A DNA stretch of 64,000 nucleotides, from contig CAZVZK010000038.1 in assembly GCA_964630925.1 (NCBI GenBank), forward strand, positions 1 through 64,000. The letters run 5' to 3'. The notes under the pieces were generated by a model. The model had not been told where the DNA came from, made no database searches, and worked only from the letters and a program-made list of their open reading frames with translations. The stretch's first letter is position 1. Every line of letters begins with the position of its first letter. This stretch comes from RGDT01 sp964630925. Its GTDB lineage: Bacteria; Planctomycetota; Planctomycetia; Gemmatales; Gemmataceae. Both the position numbers and the translations under genes were made by a program. Below are positions 1 through 8,753 of the stretch, piece by piece.

Positions 1-76
1 GCGTCTGCGCCGCCTCGTAGCGCCGCGCCGCCTCCTCGAACGCCTCCTCCATCGCACCCGGCAGCACGCTCGACAT
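1..76 (-). CDS. Hypothetical protein, N-terminal fragment at window edge
   Basis: Only the first 25 codons are inside the window. Reading leftward from an ATG whose first base is 76, the peptide begins MSSVLPGAMEEAFEEAARR. It is rich in Glu and Ala and looks like the start of an amphipathic helix. The rest lies beyond base 1, so no family can be assigned. The HNH nuclease gene lies about 100 bases upstream on the same strand. Confidence 0.4.
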   Translation of the reverse strand, partial: MSSVLPGAMEEAFEEAARRYEAAQT

Positions 77-182
77 GACGCGCCCTCCTCGGCAGACGCC
101 ATCCTACCTGCCCGCCCTGCCGCCGCGGAAGCCCAACAAAGCACCGAGGGGCGGCGGGCACAAGGCCCGCCGCCCCTCTCGT

Positions 183-818
183 TCACTTCAGCTCGGCCGA
201 CCAGTAGGCACTATCGAGGAACGACTTCCACGATTGGTACTTGCGGTTGGTCAGCTTCATGTTGAGGATCGGGCTGCGTTTCGGCTTCTCCGGCTTGCGG
301 TACAGCCGCATGTTCGCCTCCGCCGGGGTGCGTCCGCCCTTCTTGACGTTGCAGGAGACGCAGGCGCAGACGATGTTCTCCCACGTGCTTCCGCCCCCCT
401 GGGAGCGCGGCTTGACGTGGTCGAGGCTCAGCTCGCTGGTCGGGAACTTCTTGCCGCAGTACTGGCACTGGTTGTTGTCGCGGGCGAAGATGTTCCGGCG
501 GTTGAACTTGACCGTCTGCTTGGGCATGCGGTCGTAGCCGGTCAGGCGGATGACACGCGGCACCTGGATGCTCGTGTCTATGGTGCGCACCCAGTCGTCG
601 TCCTCCTTGCGGAAGTGCTTCGACCGGTACTCCGACACCTCGCGCCAGGTCGAGAAGTCGTAGGTGGCGAATTGGCCCTCCTCCTGGCTGACGACCTCGG
701 CGAGGTCCTTGGCCAGGAGACAGAACGCCCGCCGCACCGAGATGATGTGGATGGCCATGAAGAGCTTGTTCAGCACCAGGACGCTGGCGTCGAGGGCCGA
801 GTTGACACCCGGTTGCAT
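183..818 (-). CDS. HNH endonuclease family protein
   Basis: A 211-aa protein with a C-terminal-half HNH domain. It contains a zinc-knuckle pair (CQYCGKKF and CVSCNVKKGG) flanking the core LSLDHVKPRSQGGG, which supplies the catalytic and metal-binding histidines. Stand-alone HNH proteins of this length (about 170-220 aa) are common in planctomycetes and cyanobacteria, where their biological role is unclear; they are expected to be metal-dependent nucleases. I chose the ATG at 818 because a GGGGGA Shine-Dalgarno lies just upstream. The frame is open for 25 more codons upstream, but that extension is Arg/Pro-rich and not conserved-looking. The family is confident, the function only general. Confidence 0.85.
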   Translation of the reverse strand: MQPGVNSALDASVLVLNKLFMAIHIISVRRAFCLLAKDLAEVVSQEEGQFATYDFSTWREVSEYRSKHFRKEDDDWVRTIDTSIQVPRVIRLTGYDRMPKQTVKFNRRNIFARDNNQCQYCGKKFPTSELSLDHVKPRSQGGGSTWENIVCACVSCNVKKGGRTPAEANMRLYRKPEKPKRSPILNMKLTNRKYQSWKSFLDSAYWSAELK

Positions 819-1021
819 GGAAGTCCCCCAAGGAGGTGTGACGCGCCCGAGGCCCGCCCCGTGTGGGCGGCGGCCATCGGTGCGGTGTCGCATGATGGAC
901 GCGCCGCGGGGGTGACGGGTTCATCCCATCCTATCAGGACCGGCCGATATCACGCAAGCACCCGCCGCGACGAATGCGCCCCCCACCCGTGAAACTCCCG
1001 TGAAGGGCCGGCCGCACATGC

Positions 1022-1045
1022 CGGATATGCGGGGTGGCATATCCG
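1022..1045 (-). terminator. Stem-loop after the sdpRI-like pair
   Basis: A perfect 9-bp inverted repeat (CGGATATGC and GCATATCCG) with a 6-base loop lies 11 bases beyond the sdpI-like stop codon. It could end the sdpR-sdpI transcript. There is no clear U-tract, so it may only be a transcript-stabilising hairpin. Confidence 0.4.
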
Positions 1046-1055
1046 CGGCACCGCC

Positions 1056-1766
1056 TCACCCCGCCGGCTGCCCCTGCTCCTGCTGCGTCTCCAGCTTCCC
1101 CTCCGCCTCCAACTTCTTGTACAGGTATAGCGAGTACGGCACCGGGAACATGATCGCCAGCATCGCCACGCCGAGGGACCACAGCGGGTTGAGCGGCGTC
1201 AGAAGCAGCAGCGCCAGGCCGACCAGCGACCCGCCCACCATGAGCCACGCCCCCAGCCGGTGCGTCCTCTCCCACACCTGATCGCTGGCGATGGTCCAGG
1301 GCGTGCGGATGCCCACGTACAGGTTCCGACGCACCTTGCCCATCAGATTGCCCAGCGCCGCGAAGAGCAGAAGCATCCCGCCCATCATCCAGTGCGGCAG
1401 GGCGGCCGGCCGCATGTTCCCCGTCTGAGCCACAAGGATCACAACCCCCAGGTACCCCATCAGCACGGCCACGATGAACATGATCTGCTCGTACGTCTCG
1501 CGGAACGTGTCGATGGCGAATTGCTGCGGCGACAGCCACGGCAGCGCCCGGCCCAGGAGCAGCATCCCGAGCATCGTGGCCGGCATGATCAGCAGCCACG
1601 GCAGGATCGAATCCCGTGCCACGAATTGATCCGGCTGCCCGGAGGCCCCCCAGTGTACCGGAACCTTCTCATCGAGCAGGGCCTCGCGGTTCAACCACAC
1701 GTAGCCCGTCACGCCGGACACGGCCACGAACAGGACCAGCGACGCCAGGAACCACCGACTCATCAT
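1056..1766 (-). CDS. SdpI family membrane protein (DUF1648)
   Basis: A 236-aa polytopic membrane protein. The N-terminus has one membrane segment, then the DUF1648 signature (VPVHWGASGQPDQF). The C-terminal half carries the SdpI motif NLYVGIRTPWTIASDQVWERTH between further hydrophobic segments, giving about six in all. In Bacillus subtilis SdpI gives immunity to the SDP cannibalism toxin and sequesters the ArsR-type repressor SdpR at the membrane. The gene overlaps the upstream ArsR gene by ATGA (1763-1766), reproducing the sdpR-sdpI order. No sdpA, sdpB or sdpC toxin gene is nearby. A role in envelope-stress or peptide immunity is inferred, not shown. Confidence 0.85.
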   Translation of the reverse strand: MMSRWFLASLVLFVAVSGVTGYVWLNREALLDEKVPVHWGASGQPDQFVARDSILPWLLIMPATMLGMLLLGRALPWLSPQQFAIDTFRETYEQIMFIVAVLMGYLGVVILVAQTGNMRPAALPHWMMGGMLLLFAALGNLMGKVRRNLYVGIRTPWTIASDQVWERTHRLGAWLMVGGSLVGLALLLLTPLNPLWSLGVAMLAIMFPVPYSLYLYKKLEAEGKLETQQEQGQPAG

Positions 1767-2059
1767 GGCTTCTCCCCTTCGGGCGCTTCTCCGCCCTTCT
1801 CCGCGGTGCCGAACAGCCCCATGAGGACCGCCAGCACGTCCTGGAAGACCGTGGTGTTCAGGAAGTAGTACACCTGCTGCCCCGCCCGGCGCGTCTCCAC
1901 CAGCCCGGCATTCTTCAGCACCGTGAAATGATGCGACATCGACGGCTTCGACATGTCGAAATGGCCGGCCAGGTCGCCCGCCGTCCTCTCCCCGCCGCGC
2001 AGCAGCCGCAGGATCTCCCGCCGCGTCGGGTGGGCCAGCGCCTCGAATACCTTGTCCAT
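1763..2059 (-). CDS. ArsR family transcriptional regulator (SdpR-like)
   Basis: A 98-aa winged-helix repressor. It starts MDKVFEALAHPTRREILRLL, the usual ArsR opening, followed by the recognition-helix region (GHFDMSKPSMSHHFTVLK) and a wing. No metal-binding ELCVCDL-type motif is present, so it is not an arsenic or cadmium sensor; it matches the SdpR/YvbA type instead. It overlaps the SdpI-like gene by four bases and is translationally coupled to it. An inverted repeat 20 bases upstream of its start is the likely autoregulatory operator. By analogy it represses its own operon until the SdpI partner captures it. Confidence 0.88.
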   Translation of the reverse strand: MDKVFEALAHPTRREILRLLRGGERTAGDLAGHFDMSKPSMSHHFTVLKNAGLVETRRAGQQVYYFLNTTVFQDVLAVLMGLFGTAEKGGEAPEGEKP

Positions 2060-2078
2060 CGCCGGCCCTCTTCCGCGG

Positions 2079-2102
2079 TTAGACTGTTAGCTCTTCGTCT
2101 AA
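2079..2102. promoter_or_regulatory. Candidate ArsR/SdpR operator and promoter
   Basis: TTAGAC and GTCTAA form an inverted repeat with a 12-base centre, the size and AT-content expected of an ArsR-family operator in an otherwise GC-rich region. On the minus strand a weak promoter overlaps it: TTGTTT, a 17-base spacer, then TCTAAC, ending about 20 bases before the repressor start. Promoter and operator assignment are inference. Confidence 0.5.
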
Positions 2103-2212
2103 ACAAGGATATTCTTGCTGGCCTGCCGCGTCAAGCCCTCACACAGGCGCGGCCCTTGCGGATGGCATCGGTGCGGGTTACGATGTCCCCACCCGCCCCG
2201 GAGGACCGCCCC

Positions 2213-5200
2213 ATGCGTCACCTCGCCGCCGGCCTGGCCCTCATCGCCGCCTGTGCCGCCCACGCCGCTGCGCCGCATGGGATGACCTTGCTGACGCCCG
2301 CGCAGCGGGAGAAGGTCGTCGAAGGTGTGCGCCTGTTGCGGGAGGCCGAGCGCAAGATCAACGTCGATCGGGGGGCGTGGCTGGAGACGTCACTGAAGGC
2401 GATCGAGGCCATCCATTCCGCCAGGGGCGACATCCCGATCTCGTGGACGCACGTCGCCGAAGACGTGGCCGACGAGCTGGCCCGGAGCCGCCGCTGGGAC
2501 CAGGCCGAGCGCGTGCACGGCGTGCTGCTGCGGAGCCTGGAGGGCGCCCTGCCTCCGGGTGACTGTCGTATCGGCGGGCAGCGGCGGCTGCTGGCGGATC
2601 TGCGCGCCCGCCGCCGGCTGCCGAAGGGGCTGCTGCTGGAGCTGGAGCAGGCGGAGGCGTTGTCGGACCGGGTCCTCAAGCTCTACAACGCGGGCCGGCC
2701 CGACGAGGCCCTGCCGCTGGCCCTGCGTGTGCTCGCGGCGAAGCGGCGCATCCTGGGCGACTGGTCCCCCGCGGCCGCCAGGGCGTGGATCAATGTCGCC
2801 GCCCAGCACCTCGCCCTCGGCCGGCCTGCGCGGGCGGAGCCGCTCTACCGCCTCGCGGCCGAGATCCTGCAACGGGCGCGGGGGCGCTGGCACGCCGACG
2901 CCCTCTTCCCCCTCGACGCGGTGGCGGTGGCCTGCCTCCGCCGGGGTAACCACGCCGGGCGGGCCGCCGCCCTCCTGGAGTCGGCCGAGGTGGTGCGGCG
3001 GAACGACGGCCCCGCCGGGCGGCGGGTGGCGATGATGCAAGACGCCGCCACCTCCCTGGCCTCCGCGGGACGCCCGCGCGAGGCGCTTCAGGCCATCCGC
3101 GGCGCCCTCGGGGCGGCCCGGGCCGCCCGTGCCGACGATGCCGCGGTGGCCAAGGTGTTGCCCCGGCTGGCCCGGCTGGCCGAGGAGTTGCCGGGGGGCG
3201 CGGCGCTGTGGCCCGCGCTCGACGCCGAGGCGCGGCGTCTCTCCGCCCCCCTCCGCGCCCTCGACCCGGAGGAGGCGTCTCGACGGGTCACGGCCCTGCT
3301 GACGCAGGGGCAGGACGCACGGGCGGACGAGCTGGCGGGCAGGGCCCTGGAGGAGCTGCGCCGCCTGGGCCGCCGGCGGAGCACCACCTCCGCGATGCTC
3401 CTCACCTTCCGGGGCACGCTGGCCGCGAACCGCGGCCAGCGGGAGAAGGCCGTCGCTTACACACGCGAGGCGCTGACGATCCAGGGTCAGGTGGGCGGCA
3501 AGAAGAACCGCGAGTACGTGTCGATGCTGGTGATCTCCGTGCGCATGTTCGCCCTTGCCGGTCTCCACCGGGAGGCACTGGCGGCGGCCGACGAGGCCCG
3601 GGGGCTCCTCGGGGCCGTGTCCCTCCTCCCTGGGGAGAAGGGCATGAGCGCCGGAATCCTGGGCAACGCGCTGGTGGAGATAGGGGAGAACCGGCGCGCC
3701 TTGCCGTTCCTGCGTGAGGCCAACGCGGGCATGGCCGGGTTCTTCGGGGCCGGCTCGAGGGAGGCCGCCGTTTCGATGACCAACCTCGGTGTCTGCCTCA
3801 GCACCCTGGGGGAGATGCGCGAGGCCTACACGCTCCTGGCCGAGGCCCTCCGCATGCAGCGCCGGCACCTCAAGCCCACCGACCCGGAGCTGGCGGCGGC
3901 GCTGCAAAACCTGGCACTTTGGCACGAGGACATGGGCGACTCCGGCAAGGCACTGCCCCTCTACCGTGAGGCGGCCGAGGTGCTGGAGAGGGGCGGCCAG
4001 ACCCGCACCACGGCGTTCGCCCGGGTGCTGAATAACTACGCCCACACCTGCCACAAGCAGGGCGACCACGAGCAGTCGGTGCGGCTGTACACTCGGGCGG
4101 CCGCCCTACTCGCCGAGCTGCTGCCCGCCGGGCACCCCGAACAGACCACCAATCAGAACAGCCTCGCGAGCGTGTACGTCAGCATGGGCCGGTACGCCCA
4201 GGCACGTCTCCTGCTGCTGGACGGCATCGCCCGCCTGGAGAAGGCGGGTATTCGCCACGGGGATGCCTACGCCTACGCCCTGCACAGCCTCGCCGGCGTG
4301 TACCGGCGGACGGGCGAGATGCGCGAGGCCGTGCGCCTGTCGGAGCGGGCGATCAAGCTCCTTGAGGAGGCGGGCCAGGACCGCGATGCGGAATTCTGCG
4401 AAACGCTCCACCAGCACGCCCTCGTCTGCCTGGGTGTGGGGCGGCGCGCCGAGGCCCTCGCGGCGGCCGAGCGCTGCGCCCGCCTCGCCCGCCAGCAGTT
4501 GGAGGCGGCCGCCGCCGTCCAGTCGGAGCGTCAACAGTTGACGTGGATGAACCACATCGGCAAGCACTTCCAGCTGCGGCTGTCGCTGCCCTGCCCGGAC
4601 GGCACGGCCGGCGAGCTGGCCTACGGGCACCTGCTGGAGTGGAAGGGGGCCGCCTTCGCCCGCCAGCTCCGCCAGCGCGGGCTGACGCAGTTGAAGGTGC
4701 GGGCCGGCGACGACAAGGCCCGGGCGCTGCTGACCCGCTACGACGAGGCCGTCCGCCGCCTCGCCGCCGTGTCCCACGCGCCCCGCCCCGCGCGCGACGA
4801 GCTGGCCGAGCTCGTGCGCGAGAAGGAGCGGTTGGAGGGCGAGCTATCCGCCCTGGGGGTCACGCTGGCGGGCACCCCGCTTGCGCGGCCCGATCCCGGG
4901 GCGGTCCGCGCCGCGCTGCCCGAGGGCGCGGCCCTGGTGGATTACATCACGTATCGGCACCGGACGCCTGCCGCGAGCGAATGGGGCGGTGGGCACCGCC
5001 TGGTGGCCTTCGTGGTCCGCAAGGGCCGCCCCGCAGCCCGCATCGACCTCGGTCCGAAGGGGCCACTCCAGGCGCTCGTGTACGCCTGGCGCAGGGACGT
5101 GGGGGACAGACGCCTGGCAGCCGCCGTGCATCGCTGCCTGTGGTTGCCGCTCGCCGCGCACCTGGACGGCTGTCGGGCCGTGCTGGTGTCGCCCGACAGC

Positions 5201-6106
5201 CTGACGGCCCTGGTGCCATTCGCCGCCCTGCCGGGCAGGCGGGCCGGGACGTATCTGCTGGAGGATGTGTCCCTCACCTACGTCCCGGTGCCGCGTCTGC
5301 TGGGCCAGGGCGCGAAGCGCGAGGCGGCCCCTGCGTCGATGCTCCTCGTCGGGGGCGTGGATTTCGGGCCGGGCGAATTCTGGGGGCAACTGCCGGCCAC
5401 CCGCCCCGAGATCGCCGCGGCCGGGACGCGATTCCTCAAGCGGTTCCCCGACGGGGGCGTGCGACGCCTGGAAGGGGCCGCCGCCACGGCCGCCGCCGTC
5501 CGCGAGCGCCTGCCCGCCAGCCGCTTCGTCCACCTGGCGACTCACGCGTTCTTCTCGCCCGGCAAGGGCGTGCCGCCGGAGGCAGGAATGGCCTCGGGCC
5601 TCGTGCTGGCCGGGGCCAACAAGCCCCGCGCCGGCCACACCGGCCTGTTGCTGGCCGGCGAGATCGCCGGCCTGGACCTGACGGGTCTGGAGCTGGCGGT
5701 GCTGAGCGCCTGCGAGACCGGCCTCGGCGAGGGCAGCGTGGCCGAGGGCCTCCTCGGCCTCCAGCGGTCATTCGCCGTCGCGGGATGCAAGTCGGTGGTG
5801 TCGTCGCTGTGGAGCGTGGACGACGCCGCCACGGCCGTCCTGATGGAGCGTTTCTACCTCCACCTCTGGGACAGGAAGCTCCCCAAGGCGGAGGCGCTGC
5901 GGCGGGCGCAGCTCGACGTGCTCCGCCACCCGGACTGGGTGCTGGATAAGCTCCGACTGTTGCGCCGCGAGCTGGCCCCTTCGGGGGCGGACAAGCTGCT
6001 GCGGGGGGCGGGCCGCGTCCCCGAGGGGCTGGCTGGCCCTGGGGGTGGTCGGCTCAGCCCGCCCTCCTGGTGGGCCGCCTTCGTGCTGTCCGGCGACGGG
6101 GGTTGA
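2213..6106 (+). CDS. Secreted TPR-repeat protein with CHAT (caspase-like) peptidase domain
   Basis: A 1297-aa protein. Residues 1-20 are a signal peptide (MRHLAAGLALIAACAAHAAA). A long alpha-helical body of tetratricopeptide-type repeats follows to about residue 780 (for example LYREAAEVLERGG), then a linker, then a C-terminal CHAT domain from about 950 to 1270. The CHAT catalytic dyad is visible: His1111 in VHLATHAFF and Cys1167 in LSACETG, followed by the usual WSVDD motif. CHAT domains are clan CD cysteine peptidases related to caspases and separase. The substrate is unknown; an exported protein would act outside the cytoplasm. GGAGG precedes the chosen ATG; the frame stays open much further upstream but without coding character. 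Confidence 0.9.
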   Translation: MRHLAAGLALIAACAAHAAAPHGMTLLTPAQREKVVEGVRLLREAERKINVDRGAWLETSLKAIEAIHSARGDIPISWTHVAEDVADELARSRRWDQAERVHGVLLRSLEGALPPGDCRIGGQRRLLADLRARRRLPKGLLLELEQAEALSDRVLKLYNAGRPDEALPLALRVLAAKRRILGDWSPAAARAWINVAAQHLALGRPARAEPLYRLAAEILQRARGRWHADALFPLDAVAVACLRRGNHAGRAAALLESAEVVRRNDGPAGRRVAMMQDAATSLASAGRPREALQAIRGALGAARAARADDAAVAKVLPRLARLAEELPGGAALWPALDAEARRLSAPLRALDPEEASRRVTALLTQGQDARADELAGRALEELRRLGRRRSTTSAMLLTFRGTLAANRGQREKAVAYTREALTIQGQVGGKKNREYVSMLVISVRMFALAGLHREALAAADEARGLLGAVSLLPGEKGMSAGILGNALVEIGENRRALPFLREANAGMAGFFGAGSREAAVSMTNLGVCLSTLGEMREAYTLLAEALRMQRRHLKPTDPELAAALQNLALWHEDMGDSGKALPLYREAAEVLERGGQTRTTAFARVLNNYAHTCHKQGDHEQSVRLYTRAAALLAELLPAGHPEQTTNQNSLASVYVSMGRYAQARLLLLDGIARLEKAGIRHGDAYAYALHSLAGVYRRTGEMREAVRLSERAIKLLEEAGQDRDAEFCETLHQHALVCLGVGRRAEALAAAERCARLARQQLEAAAAVQSERQQLTWMNHIGKHFQLRLSLPCPDGTAGELAYGHLLEWKGAAFARQLRQRGLTQLKVRAGDDKARALLTRYDEAVRRLAAVSHAPRPARDELAELVREKERLEGELSALGVTLAGTPLARPDPGAVRAALPEGAALVDYITYRHRTPAASEWGGGHRLVAFVVRKGRPAARIDLGPKGPLQALVYAWRRDVGDRRLAAAVHRCLWLPLAAHLDGCRAVLVSPDSLTALVPFAALPGRRAGTYLLEDVSLTYVPVPRLLGQGAKREAAPASMLLVGGVDFGPGEFWGQLPATRPEIAAAGTRFLKRFPDGGVRRLEGAAATAAAVRERLPASRFVHLATHAFFSPGKGVPPEAGMASGLVLAGANKPRAGHTGLLLAGEIAGLDLTGLELAVLSACETGLGEGSVAEGLLGLQRSFAVAGCKSVVSSLWSVDDAATAVLMERFYLHLWDRKLPKAEALRRAQLDVLRHPDWVLDKLRLLRRELAPSGADKLLRGAGRVPEGLAGPGGGRLSPPSWWAAFVLSGDGG

Positions 6107-6296
6107 ACCCGCGCCCCCCGGCTGCCGGGTGGACGCTTCCTTGACAGCCCGATACAAAGACTTCTGCCATCCACAAGCAGGGAAATGGGGCTATCTGGGA
6201 AGGGTGGGCAAGGATGTCAGCGAGCCAAGGACGAGAGGGCAGTCCGGGATGCCGAGAGCCGAAGGGGCCGCACGCCGGCCATCAAGCCGGCCGTTG

Positions 6297-7271
6297 ATGG
6301 GAGTCCGCATCCTGTCCACGGGCGGCTACGTCCCGGACAACGTCGTCACGAATGACGAGCTGCAGCGCCGCATGGGCCTCCCTGCCGCCGCCCTGTTTCG
6401 GCACACCGGCATCCGCGAGCGCCGCCACGCCGCCCCGCACCAGGCCACCAGCGATCTGTGCGCGGAGGCGGGGCGCATCTGCCTCGAACGCGCCGGCGTC
6501 CTGCCGCGCGAGGTCGATTCCCTGATCGTCGCCACGGTCACGCCGGACATGACGTTCCCGTCCACGGCCTGCCTGGTGCAGGACCGCCTCGGCCTGCGCT
6601 GCCCGGCCATGGACCTCGGGGCCGCCTGCGCCGGCTTCGTGTATGCGCTGGTGACGGCCGCCACGCAGATCGCCTCGGGGATGAACGACCTCGTCCTCGT
6701 CATCGGCGGTGAGACGCTGTCGCGCTTCATCAACCCCGAGGACATGAAGACGTACCCGCTGTTCGGCGACGGGGCGGGCGCCGTCCTCGTCGGGCGCGGC
6801 TCACCCGAACAGGGCCTGATCCGCTGCACGCTGGGCTCGGACGGCTCGGGCGGGATGTTCCTGCACCGCAAGTCGGGCGGCAGCCGCACCCCCATGACGC
6901 CGGAGTCGCTCCAGGCCGGCGAGCAGTACCTCCGCATGGACGGCAGGGCCGTCTTCTCCTGGGCGGTCGGCACGCTGTGCGACACGGTCAAGCAGGTGCT
7001 CGACTCGGCGGGCATCGGCCCCGGCGACGTGGACCTCTACGTCCCGCATCAGGCGAACGTCCGCATCATCAACGCCGCCCTGGACGTGCTGGGCATCCCG
7101 CGTGGCCTGGTCATCACGAACATCGAGCGGTACGGCAACACGTCGGCGGCGTCGGTGCCGATGGCGCTGGACGAGGCCGTGCAGGACGACCGCGTCCGCC
7201 CCGGCGACCGGATCGTGCTGTCGGGCTTCGGCGCCGGCCTCACCTGGGGCACGGCCCTGTGGCGCTGGTAA
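6297..7271 (+). CDS. fabH: Beta-ketoacyl-ACP synthase III
   Basis: A 324-aa thiolase-fold condensing enzyme that starts fatty acid synthesis by joining an acyl-CoA, usually acetyl-CoA, to malonyl-ACP. The triad is intact: Cys111 in AACAGFVYAL, His251 in VPHQAN and Asn281 in YGNTSAAS. The glycine-rich end GFGAGLTWGTALWRW is typical of FabH. The ATG at 6297 gives the usual N-terminus (MGVRILSTGGYVPDN) but lacks a strong Shine-Dalgarno; an ATG at 6249 would add 16 residues. It stands alone between the CHAT gene and a palindromic repeat. Planctomycetes often carry several FabH paralogues, so it could serve a specialised pathway. Confidence 0.92.
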   Translation: MGVRILSTGGYVPDNVVTNDELQRRMGLPAAALFRHTGIRERRHAAPHQATSDLCAEAGRICLERAGVLPREVDSLIVATVTPDMTFPSTACLVQDRLGLRCPAMDLGAACAGFVYALVTAATQIASGMNDLVLVIGGETLSRFINPEDMKTYPLFGDGAGAVLVGRGSPEQGLIRCTLGSDGSGGMFLHRKSGGSRTPMTPESLQAGEQYLRMDGRAVFSWAVGTLCDTVKQVLDSAGIGPGDVDLYVPHQANVRIINAALDVLGIPRGLVITNIERYGNTSAASVPMALDEAVQDDRVRPGDRIVLSGFGAGLTWGTALWRW

Positions 7272-7287
7272 CTGCCAGAAGACGAAT

Positions 7288-7418
7288 TTGTCCACGGATC
7301 ACACGGATCGAACGGATGGCAGCCAAGACAAGCAGCAGGCAGGCAGAAGGCGTGGTGTCTTCTGCCTGCCTGCTTGTCTTCTGCTTTGATCCGTTCGATC
7401 TGTGTGATCCGTGGACAA
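7288..7418. repeat. Palindromic intergenic repeat with 30-bp arms
   Basis: Arms at 7288-7317 and 7389-7418 are inverted copies with a single mismatch. The arm reads as alternating ccacggat/cacggat blocks. Inside them a second, imperfect inverted repeat (about 7326-7349 and 7359-7379, built on AGACAAGCA and TGCTTGTCT) extends the hairpin. The whole element fills the gap between the convergent fabH and isomerase-like genes. Similar 'ccacggatcacacggat' elements are scattered in many environmental genomes. It resembles a REP/MITE-like element and may also act as a bidirectional terminator. Confidence 0.8.
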
Positions 7419-7428
7419 CTGCTTCTCT

Positions 7429-8454
7429 TCATCTTCCCATCAGGTGGGTCATCACGTACATCTCCAGCGCCTCGTAGTCGCGGGCCGCCCGGTACGCCTC
7501 CACCTTGGCGGCGTCCAGCGAGCGGCACAGGTCCACCAGGCGCAGGAAGATCTCCCGGCTGTTGGCCAGGTGCTTCGTGGCGTCGGCAGCCTTCGTGGTC
7601 CGCATCGCCTTCACGTCCAGGCCCACGCAGCCGTCGAAGCCGGCCCGCTCCAGCACCCAGACCGTGTTGAACGCCCGCCGCAGGTCCACCGAGCCGAACG
7701 TCTTGTCCTGGTCGTACTTCAGGCCGTTCTGGTCGTTGAGGTGCACGCTCCACAGCTTGCCGTGCCACAGGGCGCACGCCATGTCGTCGGACGGGTCGAT
7801 GCCCGCCAGGATCGAGTGCGCCGACTCGATCAGCACGCCGGTCCGCGCCGGGTCGGAGGTGCGGTAGCACAGGGCGAGGAAGTGCCCCACCGTCGGCATG
7901 TATGCCTGATCCATCGGCTCGTTCGGCTTCATCTCGCCGAGGATGCGGATGCCCTTGTCGTGGGAGAGAAGCGCGTCGCACGCGGCGAGGATGTGCCCGA
8001 CGGCGGCGATGGGGTCCTTGGCCTCGCGGATGTACGTCCCCTCACGCGCCAGCCAGAGGACGATGTCCTTCGTCCCCATCAGGTTGGCGATGTCCACCGA
8101 GCGCTTGCTGCGCTCGATGGCCCATTTCCGCATCGCAGGGTCGTTGGCGGTGTAGGCGCCGTCGATGGTGTTGGGGTGCTCCCACAGACGCGGGGCGACG
8201 AACTCGCAGAATAGCCCCTCGCCGTCGAGCAGTTTTTTCGTGGCCGCCGCGGCCTTCTGCGTCTCGGCCCACGATAGATCAAATGGGCAGACGTCGTCGT
8301 CGTGGAACTGCACGCCGTCGAACCCGAGTTTCTTGTACTGGGCGATCTTGGCCGCGAAGGCGACCTCGTCGCGCACGGGCGGGCCGAAGGGGTCGGCGCC
8401 GGTGGAGATGTTCCACGGGCCGAAGGTGAACCTGTACGTACGCTTCACGGTCAT
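7429..8454 (-). CDS. Xylose isomerase-like TIM-barrel protein
   Basis: A 341-aa protein matching the actinobacterial (class I) xylose isomerase pattern. It has FGPWNISTGADPFG near the start, VQFHDDDVCPFD around residue 50 with the catalytic-type His, LWLAREGTY near 130, the metal-ligand Glu in GEMKPNEP near 180, LIESAHSILAG near 212, and VHLNDQNG with GLDVKAMR carrying further metal ligands. Authentic class I enzymes are about 385-395 aa, so this one lacks part of the C-terminal tail used for tetramer contacts. Xylose/glucose isomerase activity is likely, but a related sugar isomerase or epimerase is possible. No xylulokinase is adjacent. The gene ends inside the flank of the palindromic repeat. 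Confidence 0.78.
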   Translation of the reverse strand: MTVKRTYRFTFGPWNISTGADPFGPPVRDEVAFAAKIAQYKKLGFDGVQFHDDDVCPFDLSWAETQKAAAATKKLLDGEGLFCEFVAPRLWEHPNTIDGAYTANDPAMRKWAIERSKRSVDIANLMGTKDIVLWLAREGTYIREAKDPIAAVGHILAACDALLSHDKGIRILGEMKPNEPMDQAYMPTVGHFLALCYRTSDPARTGVLIESAHSILAGIDPSDDMACALWHGKLWSVHLNDQNGLKYDQDKTFGSVDLRRAFNTVWVLERAGFDGCVGLDVKAMRTTKAADATKHLANSREIFLRLVDLCRSLDAAKVEAYRAARDYEALEMYVMTHLMGR

Positions 8455-8525
8455 GGCTAAAGAAACCCTCGGCGGCTGCCGATGTAAGGGAGTTAGAGAT
8501 CGCCTTGTCCGGGCCTGGAGGCCAA

Positions 8526-8702
8526 GTGAGCCAGTTGAGCGTGGAGTGCATGGAGTGCGGCAAGGGGTGGTCCCTGCCGTGCGGGCCGTCGGTGTATGAG
8601 CAGCAGGCCCTGGAGTCGTGCCCCTGCCCGTTCTGCGGGGCGTGCGTCCTGGCCGTCACCGCCGACGAGGCCCAGCACGCCTACGCGGGCAAGGGCGAAT
8701 GA
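8526..8702 (+). CDS. Small cysteine-rich (zinc-ribbon-like) protein
   Basis: A 58-aa protein with CMEC near the start and CPCPFCGAC in the second half, the spacing of a small treble-clef or zinc ribbon. I place the start at GTG 8526 because GGAGG lies four bases upstream (8517-8521); a TTG at 8505 would add seven residues and lacks such a site. The gene sits alone on the plus strand between two leftward genes. No family was recognised. Zinc binding is inferred from cysteine spacing only. Confidence 0.55.
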   Translation: MSQLSVECMECGKGWSLPCGPSVYEQQALESCPCPFCGACVLAVTADEAQHAYAGKGE

Positions 8703-8753
8703 GACGGATGGGACGAATAGGCCGTACGTGGCCTATTCGTCCCATTTCGTTCA

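Noticed and set aside
6107..6296. TTGACA at about 6142 as a promoter for fabH
   Set aside because: No -10 element lies at 16-18 bases, so a promoter could not be supported.
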